Shown here in pieces: positions 15,420-23,908 of a stretch of 64,000 nt of DNA. Positions within the stretch are counted from its first letter, which is position 1. The number at the start of each line of letters is the position of its first letter. A program made the translations under genes and the position numbers. A model generated the notes under the pieces. That model was not told the DNA's origin. It worked only from the letters and a program-made list of their open reading frames with translations, and ran no database searches. Source of the DNA: Mycolicibacterium sp. 018/SC-01/001 (GTDB lineage Bacteria; Actinomycetota; Actinomycetes; Mycobacteriales; Mycobacteriaceae); assembly GCF_007096635.1 (NCBI RefSeq), contig NZ_VKAA01000026.1, forward strand, positions 1 to 64,000. The letters are read 5' to 3'.

Positions 15420-17654
15420 TCAGCTCTCGCGCAATCCTATGCGTTCGTGGAGACGGGCCAGCGGCGCCGGCGCCCACCAGTTCCACCGCCCCAGGACGTG
15501 CATGAACGCCGGTACGAGCAGCATCCGCACCAGCGTCGCGTCGGCGAGAACCGCCAGTGTCAGCCCGACACCGAACATCCGCATGAAGGACACCTGCGCG
15601 GCGATCAGCGCGGCGAACGAGATCGCCATCAGCAGCGCCGCCGCGGTGACCACCCGCCCGGTGCGGGCCAGTCCGAGTGCCACGCTCTCGTCGTTGGCCG
15701 CCGTACTGCGGTCCGACGCCAGCCAGTACTCCCGGATGCGCGAGACCAGGAACACCTCGTAGTCCATCGACAGCCCGAAGGCGATGCAGAACAACAGCAC
15801 CGGCATGTTCGCCACCAGCGTGCCCGTCGGCGTGGTGCCCAGCGCGCCGAGGTGGCCGTCCTGGAAGATCCACACCAACGCCCCGAAAGCCGCGGTCAGG
15901 GACAACACGTTGAGCACCAACGCTTTCAGCGGTAGCACCACGGAGCCGGTGAGCAGGAACAGCAGCACGAAGGTGATGGCGGCGATGACGCCGAGCACCG
16001 CGGGCAACCGCGAGGTGATCGATGCGGAGCTGTCGCGATTGACCTGCGCCAGTCCGGTCAGCAGCACGTGCCGACCGTCAGGCGCACCGACGGCGTGCAG
16101 CTGGTCGAGCTGATGCTCCGACGCATCGGAGAACAGCGGCGCAGAACTGCCGACCGTGAGAAACGCTCTCCCGTCGGCCATTCCGGTCGCAGCCGCCGGC
16201 GGGCCCGCCTTCACCCCGTCGACGAAGGCGCCGCCCGGCGCCGACACCGTCGTCACGTCGCCGACACGGGACAGCGCCGCGGCGTACCCGTCGAGCTGCT
16301 CGGGGGTGACACCACCCACGTCGGGCAGCACGACCACGACGTTGTTCGACGAATCGACCGCGAATTCCTGCCGCATGTCGTCGCCGACCTGCCGCGCCGA
16401 CGCGGACTGCGGCAGCACACGATCGTCGGGGAACCCCCACCTCGCCCCGAGGAACGGCAACCCCAGCAGGAGCAGAACCGCCACCACGGCCAGGCCGATC
16501 GGAATCGGCCGGCGCATCACGAATTTCGTGGACCGATACCAGAACACCTGCTCGATCGGAACGGGCCCGGGCTCAGGGCGCCGCAGACGCCGCCGCACCA
16601 CGCGCCGGACGTCGAGCGCGTCGAGCCGATCTCCGGCGAGCGCGATCGCCGCGGGCGCCACCACGATCGCGGCGAGCGCGGCGAACGCCACCACGGCGAT
16701 GCCGGCGTAGGCGAACGACTTCAGGAAGTACATCGGGAAGATCACCATCGCGACCATCGACAGCGCCACGGTGAGCGCCGAGAACAGCACGGTTCGGCCG
16801 GCCGTGGTCATCGTGCGGATCAGCGCCCGTTCGCAGTCGGCGCCGTCGGCGAGCTCGTCGCGGTACCGACTGATGATCAGCAGGGTGTAGTCGATCGACA
16901 GCGCCAGCCCCATCGCGATCGACAGGTTGAGGGCGAAGATCGACACATCGGTGACCAGCGTGACCGCCCGCAGCACCGCCATCGAGCCGAGAATGGCGAA
17001 CCCGCCGACGGCCAACGGCAGCCCGGCCGCGAGCAGTCCGCCGAACACCCAGACCAGCACGACGAAGCTCAGCGGGATCGCGATCGACTCCATCCGCAGC
17101 AGATCCCGTTCGGTTTGCGCGTTGATCTGCACGTAGGTCATCGCGACTCCGCCCGCGCGCACGGTCACCCCGTCGCGGTCGTACAGCAGCGCATCGCTGA
17201 GCTCCTCGGCATTGCGTTGTGCGCCCGTCTCCCCACCCGTGATGCCGGCGACGATCAACCCCGTCTTGCCGTCGCGGCTGACCAGCGCCGCGGCCGCGGG
17301 CGGCGGCGCGGTCCACGCCGAGGTGACCTGACTGACGTGGGGTGATGCGGCGAGGCCGGCGACGATCTCGGCGGCGACGGGGCGTGCCGCCTCAATGCCA
17401 CCGTCGGCGGTGACGCTCACCAGGAGATCCATGTCGCCCTGATCGAAATGATCGACGAGTACCTGCGTGGCCCGCGACGACTCGGAGGCCGGATCGGCGA
17501 AGCCGCCGGCTGACAGCGTGCCCGCGACCGGGATGCCGAAGATCCCGCAGGCCACCATCACCAGGGCGGCGGCGACAAGGATGCGACGGGGCGCGGCGAT
17601 GGCCGTCGAAGCGATTCGCTGCAACACCTTCGCCTCCTGCGATGTCGCCGTCAT
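15420..17654 (-). CDS. MmpL-family RND transporter (intact MmpL13-like)
   Basis: A 744-residue MMPL protein: helix 1 near 20-40, a large extracytoplasmic domain (about 40-180), five helices with the GLALSIDYTLLIISRYRDEL segment (D and Y of the proton relay), a second loop domain (about 400-500) and a second helix bundle with GLSMDYEVFLVSRIREY. MmpL proteins export lipids across the inner membrane. In H37Rv, as I recall, the locus is split into mmpL13a and mmpL13b; here it is one full frame. ATG 17654 is chosen; 17687 would add 11 residues. Confidence 0.92.
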   Translation of the reverse strand: MTATSQEAKVLQRIASTAIAAPRRILVAAALVMVACGIFGIPVAGTLSAGGFADPASESSRATQVLVDHFDQGDMDLLVSVTADGGIEAARPVAAEIVAGLAASPHVSQVTSAWTAPPPAAAALVSRDGKTGLIVAGITGGETGAQRNAEELSDALLYDRDGVTVRAGGVAMTYVQINAQTERDLLRMESIAIPLSFVVLVWVFGGLLAAGLPLAVGGFAILGSMAVLRAVTLVTDVSIFALNLSIAMGLALSIDYTLLIISRYRDELADGADCERALIRTMTTAGRTVLFSALTVALSMVAMVIFPMYFLKSFAYAGIAVVAFAALAAIVVAPAAIALAGDRLDALDVRRVVRRRLRRPEPGPVPIEQVFWYRSTKFVMRRPIPIGLAVVAVLLLLGLPFLGARWGFPDDRVLPQSASARQVGDDMRQEFAVDSSNNVVVVLPDVGGVTPEQLDGYAAALSRVGDVTTVSAPGGAFVDGVKAGPPAAATGMADGRAFLTVGSSAPLFSDASEHQLDQLHAVGAPDGRHVLLTGLAQVNRDSSASITSRLPAVLGVIAAITFVLLFLLTGSVVLPLKALVLNVLSLTAAFGALVWIFQDGHLGALGTTPTGTLVANMPVLLFCIAFGLSMDYEVFLVSRIREYWLASDRSTAANDESVALGLARTGRVVTAAALLMAISFAALIAAQVSFMRMFGVGLTLAVLADATLVRMLLVPAFMHVLGRWNWWAPAPLARLHERIGLRES

Positions 17655-17823
17655 GCTAGCGGCGATCGGGGCCGCCAAAGCGATCATGACCAGGCCGTAA
17701 GGACTCGGCTCACGGGCGTTTCGGGGAGCTGGTCCCGTGCCGACGGCCCGCCGACCTTACCCACGGGTAGGAATTGCCACAGTTTTCCGAATCGAGGCTC
17801 AAAGATCTCTTAGAGCCCGAGGT

Positions 17824-17829
17824 TACTGT
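17824..17829 (+). promoter_or_regulatory. -10 hexamer of leaderless small gene
   Basis: TACTGT lies 7 nt before ATG 17837. This spacing is that of a leaderless transcript and supports the ATG over an in-frame upstream one at 17774. Confidence 0.5.
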
Positions 17830-17836
17830 TCAGTAC

Positions 17837-17968
17837 ATGTGGATCGACGACACCAATGCTGATGTCATCAAGGTTGATTTCGACGCCCTCTACCACGGCG
17901 ATGTTCTCGTCGAGGGGCTGACGTCGGAGCAGCTCGACGACGAACAGACCCTGCCCACCGCAGTCTGA
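17837..17968 (+). CDS. small acidic protein (43 aa), unknown
   Basis: A 43-residue acidic protein rich in Asp and Glu (MWIDDTNADVIKVDFDALYHGD...). I do not recognise the family. It is bracketed by a promoter-like hexamer 7 nt before the ATG and a perfect 10-bp terminator hairpin 5 bp after the stop, so a complete transcription unit of about 170 bases is outlined. No signal peptide or membrane segment is present. It lies between the MmpL gene (divergent) and the nitronate monooxygenase gene (convergent). Confidence 0.6.
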   Translation: MWIDDTNADVIKVDFDALYHGDVLVEGLTSEQLDDEQTLPTAV

Positions 17969-17972
17969 GGAA

Positions 17973-18002
17973 ACAGCGCGCGCCCTGACGGACGCGCGCT
18001 GT
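17973..18002. terminator. GC-rich hairpin terminator
   Basis: ACAGCGCGCG (17973-17982) pairs perfectly with CGCGCGCTGT (17993-18002) over a 10-nt loop. It lies between the small acidic gene and the end of the convergent nitronate monooxygenase gene, so it can serve both. There is no U run, as is usual in mycobacteria. Confidence 0.75.
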
Positions 18003-18016
18003 CTGCCGAGCCGCTG

Positions 18017-19006
18017 CTACACCGCTGAGGTCTGCGCGACCATCCCGGCCAACCGGCCGCGGATCAGGTCCTCCGCCTCAGCCACGATGCGCGACACCAG
18101 GTCGCCCACCGTCGGGATGTCGTTGATCAGGCCCATGGCCGTTCCGACTGTCCAGATCCCGGCATCGACATCTCCGTCGTCGAACACCTTCCGGCCCCGC
18201 GATCCGGCCACCAGATCCTTGACGTCGTCGAACTGACCGCCACCCTTGAGGATCTCCACGACCTCCCGCGACACCACGTTCGATGCCACCCGCGCCGTGT
18301 TGTGCAGGCTGCGGAAGATGAGTTCGGTCCCCCGCTCGTCACCGGCGACGATCGCCTGTTTGACGTTGTCGTGGATGCACGACTCGACGGTGCACATGAA
18401 CCGCGATCCCATGTTGATGCCGTCGGCGCCCAGCGCCAGCGCGGCCACCAGTCCCCGAGCATCGGCGAACCCGCCGGAGGCGATCATCGGGATCTCGATC
18501 TTGTCCGCAGCCGCCGGGATCAGCACCAAGCCGGGGATGTCGTCCTCCCCGGGATGCCCCGCACATTCGAAGCCGTCGATGCTGATGCCGTCCACACCTA
18601 GGCTCTGCGCCTTCACCGCGTGCCGCACCGAGGTGCACTTGTGCAGCACCTTGATGCCGTTGTCGTGGAACATCGGCAGGTGCGGCGCCGGGTTGGAGCC
18701 CGCCGTCTCGACGATCGTGATGCCCGCATCGACGATCACCTGGCGGTACTCGTCGTACGGGGGCGGGTTGATCGCCGGCAGGATCGTCAGGTTCACCCCG
18801 AACGGCTTGTCGGTCAGATCCCGCGTCTTGGCGATCTCGTTGGCCAGGTCCGCCGGCGTCGGCTGCGTCAGCGCCGTGAGGAACCCCAGCCCACCCGCAT
18901 TGGCCACGGCCGCAACGAGTTCCGCGCGGCCCACCCACTGCATACCGCCCTGGGCGATCGGATGCTCGACACCGAAGATCTCGGTGAACTTGGTCCGGAT
19001 ACTCAT
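18017..19006 (-). CDS. nitronate monooxygenase (NPD family)
   Basis: A 329-residue FMN-dependent TIM-barrel protein. PIAQGGMQWVGRAELVAAVANAGGLGFL at about 16-43 is the family's N-terminal FMN site, and GFECAGHPGE near 148-157 holds the catalytic His region. Such enzymes oxidise nitronates; many mycobacterial members have unknown substrates and lie beside lipid genes. Here the gene follows the SDR gene by 5 bp, in line with mcr upstream, so the three appear to be one operon and the protein may act on an acyl-CoA-type metabolite rather than a nitronate. That last point is inference. Confidence 0.88.
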   Translation of the reverse strand: MSIRTKFTEIFGVEHPIAQGGMQWVGRAELVAAVANAGGLGFLTALTQPTPADLANEIAKTRDLTDKPFGVNLTILPAINPPPYDEYRQVIVDAGITIVETAGSNPAPHLPMFHDNGIKVLHKCTSVRHAVKAQSLGVDGISIDGFECAGHPGEDDIPGLVLIPAAADKIEIPMIASGGFADARGLVAALALGADGINMGSRFMCTVESCIHDNVKQAIVAGDERGTELIFRSLHNTARVASNVVSREVVEILKGGGQFDDVKDLVAGSRGRKVFDDGDVDAGIWTVGTAMGLINDIPTVGDLVSRIVAEAEDLIRGRLAGMVAQTSAV

Positions 19007-19011
19007 CGGAA

Positions 19012-19764
19012 TTACCTCGGCGCCATCCGGATCGCACCGTCCAAACGGATCGTCTCCCCGTTCAGCATCGGGTTCTCGACGATGTGCGTGGCCAGCGCGC
19101 CGTACTCGTCGGGATCACCCAGACGCGCCGGATGGGGCACCTGCTTGCCCAGCGACGCCTGCGCCTCCTCGGGCAGCGAACCCAGCAACGGCGTCTTGAA
19201 CAGACCCGGCGCGATGGTGACGACACGGATCAGATCGCGGGACAGGTCGCGCGCGATCGGCAACGTCATCCCGACCACGCCACCTTTGGAGGCCGAGTAC
19301 GCGGCCTGCCCGATCTGCCCGTCGAACGCGGCCACCGACGCGGTGTTGATGATCACGCCGCGTTCCCCGCCGATGGGCTCGGTCTTGGCAATACGTTCTG
19401 CCGCAAGGCGAATCACGTTGAACGTACCGATCAGGTTGACCTCGACCACCTTGCGGAAGCCGTCGAGCGGGAAGGGCCCCTCCTTGCCGAGGGTCTTGAT
19501 CGCGTTGCCGATGCCCGCACAGTTGACGTCGATGCGGACCGGGCCCATCTCCTCGGCCGCATCCAGCGCCGCGGCGACCTGCTCGGCATCGGTGACGTTG
19601 GCCTCGACGAACTTCGCGCGCGGCCCCAGCTCGGCGACCGCGTCGGCGCCCTTGAGGTCGATCACGACGACGGATGCGCCGCGGTCCAGCAGGCGCTTCG
19701 TGGTGGCCAGACCGAGGCCGGAGGCACCTCCGGTGACGACCGCGACGGCGTCCTTGATCTCCAT
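19012..19764 (-). CDS. type II 3-hydroxyacyl-CoA dehydrogenase-like SDR (Rv1144-like)
   Basis: A 250-residue short-chain dehydrogenase: NAD motif TGGASGLGLAT at 11-21, NCAGIGNA near 91, catalytic Ser in INTASVAAF, and Y-x-x-x-K in AYSASKGG near 157-164. The region EGPFPLDGFRKVVEVNLIGTFNVIRLAAE is typical of HSD10-type enzymes, which oxidise 3-hydroxyacyl-CoA, including branched ones. It sits between mcr and the nitronate monooxygenase on the same strand. With mcr it probably handles 2-methyl-branched acyl-CoAs. Confidence 0.9.
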   Translation of the reverse strand: MEIKDAVAVVTGGASGLGLATTKRLLDRGASVVVIDLKGADAVAELGPRAKFVEANVTDAEQVAAALDAAEEMGPVRIDVNCAGIGNAIKTLGKEGPFPLDGFRKVVEVNLIGTFNVIRLAAERIAKTEPIGGERGVIINTASVAAFDGQIGQAAYSASKGGVVGMTLPIARDLSRDLIRVVTIAPGLFKTPLLGSLPEEAQASLGKQVPHPARLGDPDEYGALATHIVENPMLNGETIRLDGAIRMAPR

Positions 19765-19785
19765 TGATCGGTTCCTTTCTGTTGG

Positions 19786-20871
19786 CTAAACCCAGTCCTG
19801 CAGAACAGCGTCGGTGTCGGCGCCCGGCACGCCCGGCGCCTTCGGGGCGTCCGGCACAGTGCGGGAGAACCGGGGCGCCGGCGCCGGGTACAGGTTTCCG
19901 TTCTCGCGATAGAAGGTGTCGCGCTCGGTGTTGTGCGCTTCGCTTTCCACCTCGGCGAACGACAGCACCGGCGTGACGCAGGCATCGGTGCCGGCGAACA
20001 CCGCCGCCCAGTGGTCGCGGTCGTGCGCGCCGATCGCCTCGGTCAGCCGCGCCCGCAACTCCGGCCACCGGCTCACGTCGTTCTGGTCGGGCAGATCCGC
20101 CGCGTCGAGGCCCAGCCCCTCGAGCATCTCGGCGTAGAACTGCGGCTCGATCGCCCCGACCGCGACGTAGCGCCCGTCGGCGCAGGTGTAGGTGTCGTAG
20201 TAGGGCGCGCCGGTGTCGAGCATGTTGGTGCCGCGCTCGTCACTCCACATGCCGGTGCCGCGGAACGCCCACATCATCGCGGTCAGCACGCTGGAGCCGT
20301 CGACCATCGCCGCGTCGACGACCTGGCCCTTACCCGAGGTCTGGCGTTCGTAGAGTGCGGCGAGCACCCCGACCAGCAGGAACATCGAGCCGCCGCCGAA
20401 ATCGCCGACGAGGTTCAGCGGCGGTACCGGACGCTCACCGGCCCGGCCGATCGCGTGCAGCGTGCCGTTGAGCGAGATGTAGTTGATGTCGTGGCCGGCC
20501 TGCTGAGCCCGCGGCCCGTCCTGACCCCAGCCCGTCATCCGCGCGTAGATCAGGCGGTCGTTCACCTTCGCGCAGTCCTCGGGACCCAGGCCGAGCCGTT
20601 CGGTGACACCGGGCCGGAAACCTTCGATCAGCACGTCGGCCTTCGCGATCAGGCCCAGTACCTTCTCCACGTCGGCCGGGTCTTTCAGATTGGCCCCGAT
20701 CGATCGCCGATTGCGCAGGAGGTAATCCCCGCTCGGTGTGCCGCCGCCCTTGCCGGGACGTTCCACGCGCACCACGTCGGCGCCCAGGTCGCCGAGGATC
20801 ATCGCCGCGTGGGGGCCGGGACCGATGCCCGCCAACTCCACCACGCGCAGTCCCTGCAGAGGTCCAGCCAT
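19786..20871 (-). CDS. mcr: alpha-methylacyl-CoA racemase
   Basis: A 361-residue family III CoA-transferase fold enzyme, the length of M. tuberculosis Mcr. Catalytic residues by alignment are H127 (AGHDINY), D157 (LVGDFGGGS) and the Glu in GAIEPQFYAEML. It interconverts R and S 2-methylacyl-CoAs, needed to break down methyl-branched fatty acids and the sterol side chain. ATG 20871, behind a GGTGGAG ribosome site, gives the family's MAGPLQGLRVVELAG start. Divergent from an enoyl-CoA hydratase gene across 87 bp; H37Rv has the same neighbours (echA10/11, mcr, Rv1144). Confidence 0.94.
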   Translation of the reverse strand: MAGPLQGLRVVELAGIGPGPHAAMILGDLGADVVRVERPGKGGGTPSGDYLLRNRRSIGANLKDPADVEKVLGLIAKADVLIEGFRPGVTERLGLGPEDCAKVNDRLIYARMTGWGQDGPRAQQAGHDINYISLNGTLHAIGRAGERPVPPLNLVGDFGGGSMFLLVGVLAALYERQTSGKGQVVDAAMVDGSSVLTAMMWAFRGTGMWSDERGTNMLDTGAPYYDTYTCADGRYVAVGAIEPQFYAEMLEGLGLDAADLPDQNDVSRWPELRARLTEAIGAHDRDHWAAVFAGTDACVTPVLSFAEVESEAHNTERDTFYRENGNLYPAPAPRFSRTVPDAPKAPGVPGADTDAVLQDWV

Positions 20872-20944
20872 CTCCACCCGCCCTTCGTATCGGTCGCTCG
20901 GTCGAGCCCGACATAGCTTACTTGTATAACCTTCTCGGCCCACC

Positions 20945-20950
20945 TAGGGT
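20945..20950 (+). promoter_or_regulatory. -10 hexamer for the enoyl-CoA hydratase gene
   Basis: TAGGGT lies 8 nt before ATG 20959 in the mcr/echA divergent gap. A leaderless or near-leaderless start is suggested. Confidence 0.45.
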
Positions 20951-20958
20951 GCCTGACT

Positions 20959-21768
20959 ATGGCGACGACGCAGGATTACGTGGGAATCGATGACCTCCGG
21001 GTGCGCCGGGAGGGCGGCGTGCTGACCGTCACCCTTCACCGCCCGGACAGCCTGAACTCGCTGACCGGCCCGATGCTCGACACCCTCGCCGACGCCCTCG
21101 ATCGGGCCGCCGGTGACCCCGAGGTGCGGGTGGTCCGCATCGAAGGCGCCGGCCGCGGCTTCTGCTCGGGGGCGGGGATCAGCGAAGCCGACCACGCCGA
21201 TCCGGATTCTGCGGGCACACCGACCGAGGTGCTCGACGCGGCCAACCGCTGCGTCCGGACGATCGCCGGGCTGCCGCAACCGGTCGTCGCGGTCGTCCAG
21301 GGTGCCGCAGCGGGCGTGGGCGTATCGCTGGCGCTGGCGTGCGACGTCGTATTGGCCTCGGAGAAGGCCTTTTTCATGCTGGCGTTCACCAAGATCGGGT
21401 TGATGCCCGACGGCGGAGCATCGGCGTTGGTCGCCGCCGCGATCGGGCGCATCCGCGCGATGCGCATGGCGTTGCTCGCCGAACGCATCCCCGCCGCGCA
21501 GGCGCTGGACTGGGGGCTGGTGAGCGCGGTCCACCCGGCCGACGACCTCGCAGCGGAGGCCGACGCGGTCGTGGCACGGCTGGCGCGCGGACCCGCGGTG
21601 GCACAGCGCAAGACGAAGCAGGCCGTCAACGCCGCGACGCTGACCGAACTCGAGGGCGCGATCGAGCGCGAGTCGGAGGGTCAGCTGATCCTGCTGGACG
21701 CCAACGACTTCCGCGAGGGAGCCCGCGCTTTCCAGCAGCGCCGCGACCCCACCTTCACCGACACCTGA
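20959..21768 (+). CDS. enoyl-CoA hydratase/isomerase (EchA10/11-like)
   Basis: A 269-residue crotonase. The oxyanion-hole segments RGFCSGAGI (about 70-78) and GAAAGVGVSLALACDVVLAS (about 115-134) are clear, and the second catalytic position falls in GLMPDGGAS, with Asp rather than the usual Glu, as in many isomerase-type members. It hydrates or isomerises enoyl-CoA in beta-oxidation. It faces mcr, so the pair probably serves the same branched-lipid pathway. A hairpin terminator follows the stop at once. Confidence 0.9.
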   Translation: MATTQDYVGIDDLRVRREGGVLTVTLHRPDSLNSLTGPMLDTLADALDRAAGDPEVRVVRIEGAGRGFCSGAGISEADHADPDSAGTPTEVLDAANRCVRTIAGLPQPVVAVVQGAAAGVGVSLALACDVVLASEKAFFMLAFTKIGLMPDGGASALVAAAIGRIRAMRMALLAERIPAAQALDWGLVSAVHPADDLAAEADAVVARLARGPAVAQRKTKQAVNAATLTELEGAIERESEGQLILLDANDFREGARAFQQRRDPTFTDT

Positions 21769-21774
21769 CATCTC

Positions 21775-21796
21775 CGCCCAAACCAACGTTTGGGCG
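21775..21796. terminator. hairpin terminator after the hydratase gene
   Basis: CGCCCAAA (21775-21782) pairs with TTTGGGCG (21789-21796) across a 6-nt loop, 7 bp after the stop codon. Confidence 0.7.
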
Positions 21797-21908
21797 CGAA
21801 AGTGCGAGTGGATCTCACCATTTCGTCGATCTCGGCACCACGTGCTCAGCACCACCCTGGCCCGAAAATCGTTCGACGCGAGCACCACTCGTCGGTCACC
21901 ATCGGTCG

Positions 21909-23195
21909 GTGAGCACACACTACGAGACAAACGAGGTGACCCCCGCGCCGGCGGCGGACACCCGCTGGCGTGTGCTCGCACCGTTCCAGTTCCGCGAATA
22001 CCGCCTGCTCATCGCCGCGGTGTCCCTGTCGATCTTCGCCGAAGGCATGTGGGCAGTGGTGATGACGCTGCAGGTCATCGCCATCGACAACGACCCCACC
22101 TCACTGTCGGTGGTCGCGACGTGCCTCGGCCTCGGCCTGGTCGCGTTCGTCCTCGTCGGCGGATTGGCCGCGGACCGACTCCCCCAGCGCGCCATCATCA
22201 TCGCCGTCGAGCTCGTCAACACCGCGGTGGTCTCCACCGTCGCCGTGCTCGGCTTCACCGGTGCGCTGCGGATCTGGCACCTCGCGGTGGCGGCCGGTGC
22301 GCTCGGCACGGCGGCCGCGTTCTTCTTCCCTGCCTACAGCGCGCTGCTGCCGCGCATCCTGCCGGCCGAGCACCTGCTCGCCGCCAACGGTGTCGAGGGC
22401 GTCGTGCGGCCGGTGTTCCAGCGCGCCGCCGGGCCGGCGGTGGCGGGCCTGCTGGTCGGCGCGACGTTCCCGGCGGCAGGCGCGCTGTTGGTGGCGATCC
22501 TGTTCGCCGTCGGGCTGGTGTTGCTCATCGCGACCCGCCCGCCGAGCAGACCCGTTGTCGCACAATCGCAGTCACGTCTGCTGCGCGATCTGCGCGACGG
22601 TGTCGGCTTCGTGTGGCGCACACCGTGGCTGCTGTGGACTCTGCTGTTCGCCAGCGTGTTCGTCTTGGTGGTGCTGGGACCCATCGAGGTGCTGCTGCCG
22701 TTCATCGTCGCCGACCGCTTCGCCGACGGTGAGCAGACCTACGGGTTGGTCCTGGCGTTCTTCGGCCTCGGGAGTGCGCTGGGCGCCCTGACCGTGTCGT
22801 CACGACGGCTGCCGCGCCGCTACCTCACCGTCATGATGACGATGTGGGGACTGGGTTCGCTGCCGCTGGCGATCGTCGGCGTCACGTCGTCGTTCCCGGT
22901 GATGGCGTCGGCCACGTTCGTCATCGGGGTCACCGACGGCGCGGGCATGGTCATCTGGGGCACGCTGCTGCAACGGCGGGTTCCGGCCGCGATGCTGGGC
23001 CGGGTCTCGAGCCTCGACTTCTTCGTCTCGCTCGCGTTCATGCCGGTGTCGTTCGCGATCATCGGTCCGCTGTCGAAGGTCGTCTCGATGCAGACGATCT
23101 TCCTGACCGCGGGCGTGGTGCCGGTGGCGCTGGCGGCGGTCGCGGTCCTCGCGGCGCGGATGCGGCGCGACGAGCTCGCGCACCCGCTGGCTTAG
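21909..23195 (+). CDS. MFS transporter (DHA3/MFS_3-like)
   Basis: A 428-residue, 12-helix MFS protein. The RPFQ-type opening (VLAPFQFREYRLLIAA, about 21-36) and the inter-domain ...VWRTPWLLWTLLFASVF (about 230-246) are typical of the MFS_3 group (enterobactin/macrolide exporters). The product is probably an exporter of an amphiphilic compound. GTG 21909 begins the only frame with the expected N terminus. No ribosome site is obvious. The end overlaps the convergent CPBP gene by 4 bp. Confidence 0.87.
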   Translation: MSTHYETNEVTPAPAADTRWRVLAPFQFREYRLLIAAVSLSIFAEGMWAVVMTLQVIAIDNDPTSLSVVATCLGLGLVAFVLVGGLAADRLPQRAIIIAVELVNTAVVSTVAVLGFTGALRIWHLAVAAGALGTAAAFFFPAYSALLPRILPAEHLLAANGVEGVVRPVFQRAAGPAVAGLLVGATFPAAGALLVAILFAVGLVLLIATRPPSRPVVAQSQSRLLRDLRDGVGFVWRTPWLLWTLLFASVFVLVVLGPIEVLLPFIVADRFADGEQTYGLVLAFFGLGSALGALTVSSRRLPRRYLTVMMTMWGLGSLPLAIVGVTSSFPVMASATFVIGVTDGAGMVIWGTLLQRRVPAAMLGRVSSLDFFVSLAFMPVSFAIIGPLSKVVSMQTIFLTAGVVPVALAAVAVLAARMRRDELAHPLA

Positions 23196-23908
23196 ACGCC
23201 GAACAGCGGGGGCAGCGCCAGCACCATCACCAGACCCCAGAAGAAGTGGGTCAGCATCGGGGCCAGCACCCCGCCGGTCGCGCGGCGCTCCAGCGCACAC
23301 ACGGTGCCGAGGATGATGGCGGCGAACCCGAGCATCGGGTTGCCGGTCGTCGCGGCGGTCGCGATGACGTAGAGCACGGTCGACACCAGCACCGGCTTGT
23401 ATTTCCACAGCGCGGTGTACAGCGCGCCGCGGAAGAACATCTCCTCGGCCAGCCCGTTGATCACGGTGATGAACGCGATCGCCCACAGCGGCGCCGTGTT
23501 GACGTACTCGAGCACGCTGGTGATGTAGTCGCGTACCGGCGGGATCTGGCGCACCACAAGCGCGCCGACGACGAACACGAGGCCGAGTCCGAGCCCGACG
23601 CCGGTGCCGGTGATGACGGGTCGCTGGTTGCGGCCGCGGAAGCTGACGTGCCCCCAGTGCAGCGGGCCGGACAGGAACGCCCCGATCGCCCACACCGCGG
23701 CCAGCGCGAGAGTGAGCCACACGAACGAACTGTCCCCGGGCGGACGACTGAGCGAATATCCGAGCAGGGCGGCACCGATCAGCAGGAACACCGCGACGAC
23801 GAACTTGCGGCGGGTGATCATCGCCGGCGGTTCGTTGAACGCGGGCGCCTTGGTGCGCGCGATCTGTTTGATCTCGCCGGACAGCGGCGTGTGCTCTGAG
23901 CTGTTCAC
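23192..23908 (-). CDS. CPBP-family intramembrane metalloprotease
   Basis: A 238-residue membrane protein with about six to eight helices. It carries the CPBP/Abi motifs: EEMFFRGALY near 153-162 (Glu-Glu and Arg) and, later, a His-containing helix GGVLAPMLTHFFWG near 211-224. These proteins resemble CAAX prenyl proteases Rce1 and act in self-immunity or membrane proteolysis; the substrate is unknown. The start overlaps the epimerase stop by 4 bp (GTGA), so the two are coupled. Confidence 0.9.
   Translation of the reverse strand: MNSSEHTPLSGEIKQIARTKAPAFNEPPAMITRRKFVVAVFLLIGAALLGYSLSRPPGDSSFVWLTLALAAVWAIGAFLSGPLHWGHVSFRGRNQRPVITGTGVGLGLGLVFVVGALVVRQIPPVRDYITSVLEYVNTAPLWAIAFITVINGLAEEMFFRGALYTALWKYKPVLVSTVLYVIATAATTGNPMLGFAAIILGTVCALERRATGGVLAPMLTHFFWGLVMVLALPPLFGV

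Noticed and set aside
14130..15935. 601-codon plus-strand frame across sirtuin, methyltransferase and MmpL genes
   Set aside because: It crosses three well-supported genes on both strands and has no recognisable domain.
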